A stretch of DNA of 18,571 nt, taken from contig LUJP01000056.1 of NCBI GenBank assembly GCA_001689535.1, positions 1-18,571 of the forward strand. Direction: 5' to 3'. Position 1 is the stretch's first letter; the number at the start of each line of letters is the position of its first letter. The notes under the pieces were generated by a model that saw nothing but the letters and a program-made list of their open reading frames with translations, did not search any database and had not been told where the DNA came from. Positions 13,588-18,571 of this stretch are shown here, piece by piece. The position numbers were made by a program, and so were the translations under genes. Origin of the DNA: Bacteroidales bacterium M5. GTDB taxonomy: Bacteria; Bacteroidota; Bacteroidia; Bacteroidales; Muribaculaceae.

Positions 13588-15519
13588 CTACAATTTATCA
13601 AACATCTCTTCCAGTTCTTCGCCTGAAATCACACGGATCACGGCAAGGCCGTCGGGGGTGTAATTGGGCGTTGGAAGTTTCAGGAGTTCGCCCAGAAGAT
13701 TCTCGCGTTCGGCGCCTGACAGACGGCGTCCGCGCCTTATGGCAGCGCTTCTGGCCATGGACAGGGCGATGCGTCCGGAGAGGCCGTCGGTGTCCACGCT
13801 TCCGCTGTCGGCGGCATCGTCGAGAATCCGGCTGATGGCCTCCACGGGGTTCACATTGTCAATCACCGACGGAACGCCGGTTATGTTCCAGCAGTCAGTT
13901 CCGGCCGCCTCAAGCACGAAGCCCATCTCCGTAAGGCTCGGCATCATCTCGGAGAGGAGTATGCCCTGTGCGCGGTCAAGCCGCAGCATCTCGGGAAACA
14001 TGAGGCTCTGGGGTGTCATATCGCCGTTGCGCAGCATGGCAGCATAACGTTCATAGAGCACCTTCACATGGGCGCGGTGCTGGTCAATGACCATCACGCC
14101 AGAAATGCAGGGCGCAAGTATGTAGGCGCCTTTGGCCTGAATGCTTTCAGTGTCCTCGGCGCCGCGGGTGTCGGCCTGCGAACCGAACGGAAGCGCGTCG
14201 GGCTCATACGGCTCGCTGTTCATGCGGCTGCCCGAAATTCCGGGCGACGGCACGGCCGTGGTGTCCGGCTCTGTGCCCATGAATCCCTCGTAGAGCTTGT
14301 CCCAGTCGCGTAGGGCCTCGTTGCGGCGATGCTCGGCACTGAGACGCGAGGCAAACGATGGCTGGGCGCCCGCCAACCTTCCGCTCTCCTGCCCTTCCGG
14401 AGCATCGGAGCTTTCGGCAAACGGATTATATCCGGGGTCCACCGTAACATGATGGGATGCGTCGGCATTGGGGTCGAACACCGGAATATCCGGAATCTCC
14501 TCCGCGTCGAAATCTATGCCGGGCATGGCATTGAAACGACCCAGGGCCTCCTTAACGGCCGCTGTGAGAATCTGCCATATCGCAGCCTCGTTCTCAAACT
14601 TTATCTCGTTTTTGGTCGGATGGATATTTACATCTATTGTGGCGGGGTCAACGGTGAAATTCAGGAAATAATTGGGCTGAAGCTCGGCCGGAAGAAGCTG
14701 CTCGTAGCATGTCATCACCGCCTTATGGAAATAGGGATGGCGCATGTGGCGTCCGTTGACGGTAAGGAACTGCAGGGCGTTTCGGCGCCGCGCTCCTTCG
14801 GGCCGTCCCACAAAGCCGTCGATGCTTACAAGCGATGTCGACGTCTGCACCGGAATAAGCTGGCGTTCCAGTCCCTTGCCGAACAGGTCGCATATACGGC
14901 GCTTGAGCGGTGCCGCCATTATCTGGTGGACCACGGTGTCGTTGTTGATAAGTGTGAGGTCGAGACCCGGATTAACCAGTGCAAGCCGCTCGAACTCCCT
15001 CACAATGCCGCTCATCTCCACCGCATCCTTTTTCAGAAACTTGCGCCTGGCCGGAACGTTGTAAAAGAGGTTCTTTACCATCATGTTGCTTCCTGGCACG
15101 GTGGCCTCAGGGGTCTGACTCTCGACAGCCGAACCGTTTATTATCAGACGCGTGCCTATTTCAGCTCCGCGCTGCATGGTGCGCAGGTCAATCTGGGCCA
15201 CGGCGGCTATCGAAGCGAGAGCCTCTCCGCGGAAACCCATGGTGTGAAGCGAAAACAGGTCGGCAGCCTGCGAAATCTTGCTTGTGGCGTGACGTTCAAA
15301 CGCCAGACGGGCATCCGTGTCGCTCATTCCGCAACCGTCGTCAACCACCTGAATCAGCGTCCGTCCGGCATCCTTCACAATCACCTGGATAGACTTGGCT
15401 CCGGCGTCAACAGCGTTCTCAAACAGCTCCTTCACCACCGAAGCGGGGCGCTGAATCACCTCGCCGGCGGCTATCTGGTTGGCTACCGAGTCAGGAAGAA
15501 GTTTGATTATATCACTCAT
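13588..15519 (-). CDS. mutL: DNA mismatch repair protein MutL
   Basis: MutL couples mismatch recognition by MutS to strand removal. The 643-residue protein starts MSDIIKLLPDSVANQIAAGEVIQRPASVVKEL, the universal MutL N-terminus, so I use the ATG at 15519 instead of one 33 bases upstream. The GHKL ATPase is intact: E31 and N35 in ELFENAVDAG, DDGCG (60-64) and GFRGEAL (95-101). A linker of low conservation (about 335-460) leads to the C-terminal dimerisation domain. There the nuclease motif DQHAxxExxxxE reads DQHRAHVKVLYE (479-490), with the inner glutamate replaced by valine. The C-terminal CPHGRP-like motif is also not seen, so the endonuclease site looks degenerate. It is divergent from the frameshifted GH43 gene and is followed by the HU/SPOR gene. 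Confidence 0.97.
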   Translation of the reverse strand: MSDIIKLLPDSVANQIAAGEVIQRPASVVKELFENAVDAGAKSIQVIVKDAGRTLIQVVDDGCGMSDTDARLAFERHATSKISQAADLFSLHTMGFRGEALASIAAVAQIDLRTMQRGAEIGTRLIINGSAVESQTPEATVPGSNMMVKNLFYNVPARRKFLKKDAVEMSGIVREFERLALVNPGLDLTLINNDTVVHQIMAAPLKRRICDLFGKGLERQLIPVQTSTSLVSIDGFVGRPEGARRRNALQFLTVNGRHMRHPYFHKAVMTCYEQLLPAELQPNYFLNFTVDPATIDVNIHPTKNEIKFENEAAIWQILTAAVKEALGRFNAMPGIDFDAEEIPDIPVFDPNADASHHVTVDPGYNPFAESSDAPEGQESGRLAGAQPSFASRLSAEHRRNEALRDWDKLYEGFMGTEPDTTAVPSPGISGSRMNSEPYEPDALPFGSQADTRGAEDTESIQAKGAYILAPCISGVMVIDQHRAHVKVLYERYAAMLRNGDMTPQSLMFPEMLRLDRAQGILLSEMMPSLTEMGFVLEAAGTDCWNITGVPSVIDNVNPVEAISRILDDAADSGSVDTDGLSGRIALSMARSAAIRRGRRLSGAERENLLGELLKLPTPNYTPDGLAVIRVISGEELEEMFDKL

Positions 15520-15574
15520 AAACAGGATTATGCATTTAAGTTCGCGTCTCACCCACAGGATGAAAACGCTTATG

Positions 15575-15605
15575 CAAAATTAAGCTATCGGCCCGACGCG
15601 ACAAA
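15575..15605 (-). promoter_or_regulatory. Promoter of mutL
   Basis: On the minus strand TTTG (15602-15605), a 19-base spacer and TAATTTTG (15575-15582) match the consensus. The start would be near 15569 and the leader about 50 nt. The -33 element is five bases from the first DnaA-box-like site. Confidence 0.8.
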
Positions 15606-15610
15606 ATGGT

Positions 15611-15655
15611 GTTATCAACACAATGTCAAAACTATGTTGATAACTTGTTAATAAC
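15611..15655. promoter_or_regulatory. Three DnaA-box-like sites (TGTTnATAAC)
   Basis: GTTATCAACA (15611-15620) is an exact inverted copy of TGTTGATAAC (15635-15644), and TGTTAATAAC (15646-15655) follows directly, starting 11 bases after the second. TGTTGATAA differs by one base from the consensus DnaA box TGTGGATAA. The sites sit between the mutL promoter and the GH43 promoter. The plainer reading is an operator inverted repeat. Confidence 0.5.
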
Positions 15656-15692
15656 TTTATTTGGCAATCATAGTAACTTTCCATCACATTAC

Positions 15693-15723
15693 TTTCATAA
15701 CAGGAAATAATGGTTTATATTTG
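15693..15723 (+). promoter_or_regulatory. Promoter of the lipoprotein GH43 gene
   Basis: TATATTTG (15716-15723) is a full -7 match; TTTC (15693-15696), 19 bases upstream, is an imperfect -33. The leader would be about 95 nt and ends in the CCAAA repeat. Confidence 0.6.
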
Positions 15724-15794
15724 AGAGCACCTCCGCAAAACCAAACATTTTCTCTCCGCCCTGTTCCATTGCACCAGACCGCATCAAAATAAGT

Positions 15795-15824
15795 CCAAAC
15801 CAAACCAAACCAAACCAAACCAAA
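15795..15824 (+). repeat. Six tandem CCAAA pentanucleotides abutting the GH43 start codon
   Basis: CCAAA is repeated six times without error from 15795 to 15824, and the ATG follows at 15825. The repeat occupies the ribosome-binding region (-30 to -1). A change in copy number would alter the leader in 5-base steps without touching the reading frame. Confidence 0.97.
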
Positions 15825-17244
15825 ATGAACAAAACAAATTCAATTATCATCACTGCAATGGCTGTAATCCTCTCTTCATGCCATACAGAATCGAAATTAG
15901 CCGTATCCACCACGCAGCCATTCACATCCCAGCGCAGGATGCTGAACCCTATAGCTCCTCCGGGACTCTTTATAGCCGACCCTGAAGTAAGGCAGATGCC
16001 TGACGGACGGGTTTACGTATATGGGTCGCGCGACGAACCCGGCAATGCCTGGTGCTCAAATTCGTATGACATTCTTTCTTCATCCGACCTTGTAGACTGG
16101 CAGGTTGAGCAAATTTCATTCGCCACTAAAGGCGTGGGAAAACAGACCGACTACACCGATGCCGTACTCTACGCCCCCGACTGCATTCACCACGATGGGA
16201 AATATTATCTTTATTACTGCCTTGAAGGCAATGATCCGAAAGGAGATGAAGGCGTGGCTGTTGCCGACTCTCCGTATGGGCCGTTTTACGATGGCCGGAG
16301 AATAGAAGGTATCAAGGGAATCGACCCTTCCGTATTTATTGACGATGACGGACAACCTTACCTGTATTGGGGGCAAGCATACGCCAAGGGTGCCAGGCTC
16401 AGTAAAGATATGTTGTCAATTGAAGGCGAAATACACGACAGCCTACTGACCTACGAGGACCATTTTTTTCAACGAAGGCAGTTCGGTGCGAAAAAGAAAC
16501 GGCATATACTACTTCGTGTACGGAAGCCACTCACAGCACGGCCATTCCAACTGCGCCACGCTTGACTACGCTACTTCAAACTCTCCGTTAGGGCCATTCA
16601 CCTATCGCGGAGTAATAATCGACAACTGGGGAAGCGGTCGTAATCTCGTGAACAACCACGGCTGCATCACGGAAATCAACGGAAATTGGTATATAGCCTA
16701 TCACAGGCCCACGCACGGAAACGCAAACATGCGCAAAGCATGCCTGGAACCCATAACCTTCAACCCCGACGGAACAATCAACCAGGTAGAGATGACAACC
16801 CAGGGCATCGGCGGTCCTATCCACCCTACCTATAGAATGGATGCTTCACGTGCATGCCTTATGAATGGCAATGTGATGGTGGCGGTAAGGCGCCCGCCTC
16901 ACGACATTCCGGTTGAATATCTGGCATCAATCCGCGACGGAGACTATGCCTATTGGAAGTACTATAACTTTACCGATGCCGATATCAACACTTTCACGTG
17001 CAAGACATGGGACAAAAACCGGGCGGCCCGTATCGAATTACGCCTTGACCACCCGGATGGCGAATTAATAGGTGTATGCGACCTTAAACCAATGCAAGGC
17101 CAAACAGCCTATTCAATACATCAAGCCCACATCAAGCCCACAACCGGCATTCATGCCCTCGTAATGGTATTCCGCGCCCTCGACGAGGCAACCCCCGACC
17201 AGGACCTCCTAAACCTCGAATGGTTCACCTTCACCAAGCAATAA
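15825..17244 (+). pseudogene. Frameshifted GH43 lipoprotein (arabinofuranosidase/xylosidase type)
   Basis: Two overlapping frames together make one GH43 enzyme. The first (15825-16565, 246 residues) has a lipoprotein signal (lipobox LSSC, C19), base D52 in IADPEV followed by VYVYGSRD, and modulator D167 in GIDPSVFIDDDG. Then the frame shifts at a run of seven T (16463-16469). With six T the text would read DHFFNEGSSVRKRNGIYYFVYGS, restoring the general acid (E217) and giving 472 residues ending at TAA 17242-17244. As written, the ribosome makes a run of unrelated residues and stops at 16565, losing the acid and two propeller blades. The C-terminal part (about residue 345 on, AYWKYYNFTDAD) is a CBM6-like sandwich. 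Intact codon quality after the shift suggests a recent or reversible lesion, or a sequencing error. It is a paralogue of the other GH43, with different signal type. Confidence 0.88.
16463..16469 (+). repeat. T7 homopolymer at the GH43 frameshift point
   Basis: Seven consecutive T between CA and CAACG. Removing one T restores the reading frame across the whole gene, so this tract is the site of the frameshift. Confidence 0.9.
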
Positions 17245-17272
17245 TTGCCTGATTATTGTATGGGAAATTGAA

Positions 17273-18571
17273 TCAAGGCGCCACGTGGACATCGCGCGAT
17301 ACCGACCTGACCTTACCGTCACCGGACACCATATCAACTACCAGACGATAGTTTCCGGGCTTTTCAGGAGCTGAAACTGTACGTTGCAACACCGGAGACA
17401 TGTCAGTAAGTCCGGGAGGCCAGCACCGTAGTCCTTTGGCGGCTTTAGGCGGCTTGGGACCGAGGAGTTTTGTCTTGATTAAAATTGCCCCATATAAGTT
17501 GTTCGAAGTATACATCAGAGCTTCTGCCGGCGTCAACTGTTCTATTGACTCCACCTGCATTGTCGGCATATCGAATATATATTGACAATCCTTTATGTCC
17601 ATCAGCACACCGTCAACAACGATAGGGAGCTGTGCGCTTATCGATGGTAATGTAGAGGGTAGACGGGTGGATTGAACTATGTAGTAGGGAAGGTTTTCCG
17701 TTCCGTTTTCCGGCTCGTTATCGTCGTCCATAACAAGGAGTACCCGGGCAAAGGCTAATCGCCGCAGCGCATCAAGCACGGTAAGTGAACTATATTTTTC
17801 AAAGTGATCCTGGTCCAAATATCTTGCACCATAATACTTCTTGTCATTCCGTTTTTCTGTCCGGATTGCCCTGGCCTTGACCACAACGTTCGGCAGGATT
17901 CGAGTATCACCGGTTACCCCTATTGAATCTGTGGATTTAAAGGCATTTCTTTTCTTTCCTTCGGTAACTTTCGGAAGTCTGCCCACTGCCGGATATGTGG
18001 TATCATCAATATTAATTACACCGCCTATTAGCACACCTTTTGAATTTATTCCCTGAAGAAAGAACTCCGTACCATCCTTGAAAAAGTCCACTTCTACGGT
18101 AAACCTTCCCTTTTGATCCACGCAGGTATCGGTGACAAGGCGATTGGTTCCATTGTAAGCCACAAGCCGTCCGCCTTTCATAGGATGTTTGGCATTGACA
18201 TCATCATAGACTATACCGGATATCGTCATTATTTGTTCCGGCATATAACTATAGACATCACAGTCGCTTTTCACGGCTTCAGCCAGATCAAAACGTCGGA
18301 ACGTGCCCTCCCCCAGCCACGCCTGGAAATCAGTCGAGGCTTCAGAGGTCGAAAAAGACCTCACCGGAAATGGCAGTGGCGATTCAAAATCGGATGCTGC
18401 CAGTTCGTATTCCGCAACCGGTATTGATGGCTGCGAAACCGGAATAAAGCGTGACAGAATCTTCATGCTGTCAAGTTTAGTTCCTGCCGGAACTAAATCT
18501 AAGGTTTGATTTGCCTTAAGCGTGTCGGCTACTGTTATACCCGAATTAAGAGGGTGTTTCATAACAACTGT
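17273..18571 (-). CDS. Carboxypeptidase-regulatory-like and TonB-plug protein without barrel (partial)
   Basis: The frame is open to the window edge, and an ATG at 18562 is preceded by in-frame sense codons (T V V), so I take this as the C-terminal 430 or so residues of a longer protein. Counting from that ATG, residues 111-172 (ITISGIVYDD, KGRFTVEVDF) form a carboxypeptidase D regulatory-like sandwich. Residues 222-377 resemble a TonB receptor plug, with ILPNVVVKARA, LPIVVDGVLMD and VESIEQLTPAEA ending LYGAILIKTK. Only about 55 residues follow, so there is no outer-membrane barrel. Such orphan plug proteins are frequent in Bacteroidales, often with macroglobulin-like N-termini; that N-terminus would lie outside the window. 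Function is unknown. A truncated paralogue lies at 1602-2102 on the opposite strand. Confidence 0.8.
   Translation of the reverse strand, partial: TVVMKHPLNSGITVADTLKANQTLDLVPAGTKLDSMKILSRFIPVSQPSIPVAEYELAASDFESPLPFPVRSFSTSEASTDFQAWLGEGTFRRFDLAEAVKSDCDVYSYMPEQIMTISGIVYDDVNAKHPMKGGRLVAYNGTNRLVTDTCVDQKGRFTVEVDFFKDGTEFFLQGINSKGVLIGGVINIDDTTYPAVGRLPKVTEGKKRNAFKSTDSIGVTGDTRILPNVVVKARAIRTEKRNDKKYYGARYLDQDHFEKYSSLTVLDALRRLAFARVLLVMDDDNEPENGTENLPYYIVQSTRLPSTLPSISAQLPIVVDGVLMDIKDCQYIFDMPTMQVESIEQLTPAEALMYTSNNLYGAILIKTKLLGPKPPKAAKGLRCWPPGLTDMSPVLQRTVSAPEKPGNYRLVVDMVSGDGKVRSVSRDVHVAP

Noticed and set aside
15520..15552. Upstream in-frame ATG for mutL adding 11 residues
   Set aside because: The family N-terminus begins at MSDIIKLLPD; the extra residues are not conserved in MutL as I know it.
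14329..15651. Long open frame antisense to mutL (about 440 codons)
   Set aside because: mutL is unambiguous on the other strand, and the antisense product has no recognisable domain.
15553..15824. Chromosomal replication origin in the mutL/GH43 gap
   Set aside because: Only three imperfect DnaA-like sites and no dnaA, dnaN or gidA neighbour; not enough to call oriC, so reported only as a site cluster.
15795..15824. CCAAA run as a CRISPR or minisatellite array
   Set aside because: Units are 5 bases without spacers; it is a simple sequence repeat.
17243..17279. Hairpin between the convergent GH43 and plug-protein genes as a terminator
   Set aside because: The stem (about GCCTGATT/AATCAAGGC) has a bulge and no T-tract, so support is too weak.

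Overview
The window reads as a chromosomal piece of a Bacteroidales bacterium, probably of the Muribaculaceae type seen in animal guts; the family-level call is inference. Supporting signs are repeated Bacteroidetes promoters (TTTG, about 20 bases, then TAnnTTTG), start codons without Shine-Dalgarno sites, an HU-type/SPOR fusion protein, a small Bacteroidetes-style lipoprotein, and a dense set of secreted glycoside hydrolases. No rRNA, tRNA, CRISPR, IS element or phage gene was seen.

Layout. (1) 1-2102: possible tail of an upstream gene, a small winged-helix protein, a strong terminator, the ribosome-assembly GTPase rsgA, and a broken 3' fragment of an orphan TonB-plug gene. (2) 2137-4725: a SulP anion transporter with STAS domain, then a 68-residue lipoprotein with its own promoter and tandem terminators, then about 340 bases of noncoding DNA with inverted repeats. 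(3) 4726-5616 (minus): dapA, with its own promoter and terminator. (4) 5775-12512: a carbohydrate block, with a GH3 exo-glycosidase on the minus strand diverging from a two-gene operon GH95-GH43 on the plus strand, closed by a perfect bidirectional terminator shared with the next minus-strand gene. (5) 12557-15519 (minus): mutL followed by the HU/SPOR membrane protein, which has a promoter that appears to make a leaderless mRNA. (6) 15825-17244 (plus): a second GH43, a lipoprotein, frameshifted at a T7 run and with six CCAAA repeats directly abutting its ATG. (7) 17273-18571 (minus): a carboxypeptidase-regulatory/TonB-plug protein without a beta-barrel, running off the window edge; it is paralogous to the fragment near 1.6-2.0 kb.

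How the parts work together. GH3, GH95 and two GH43 enzymes would remove beta-linked glucose/xylose, alpha-L-fucose (or alpha-L-galactose) and arabinose/xylose/galactose-type side groups from plant cell-wall glycans such as fucosylated xyloglucan or decorated arabinan/arabinogalactan; no SusC/SusD pair lies in the window, so this is not shown to be a complete utilisation locus. The most unusual features are the repeat-laden GH43 gene (pentanucleotide repeat in the leader plus homopolymer frameshift, both classic slippage sites), three DnaA-box-like sites between mutL and that gene, the leaderless promoter of the HU/SPOR gene, and nested mutually exclusive hairpins upstream of dapA's 3' end.
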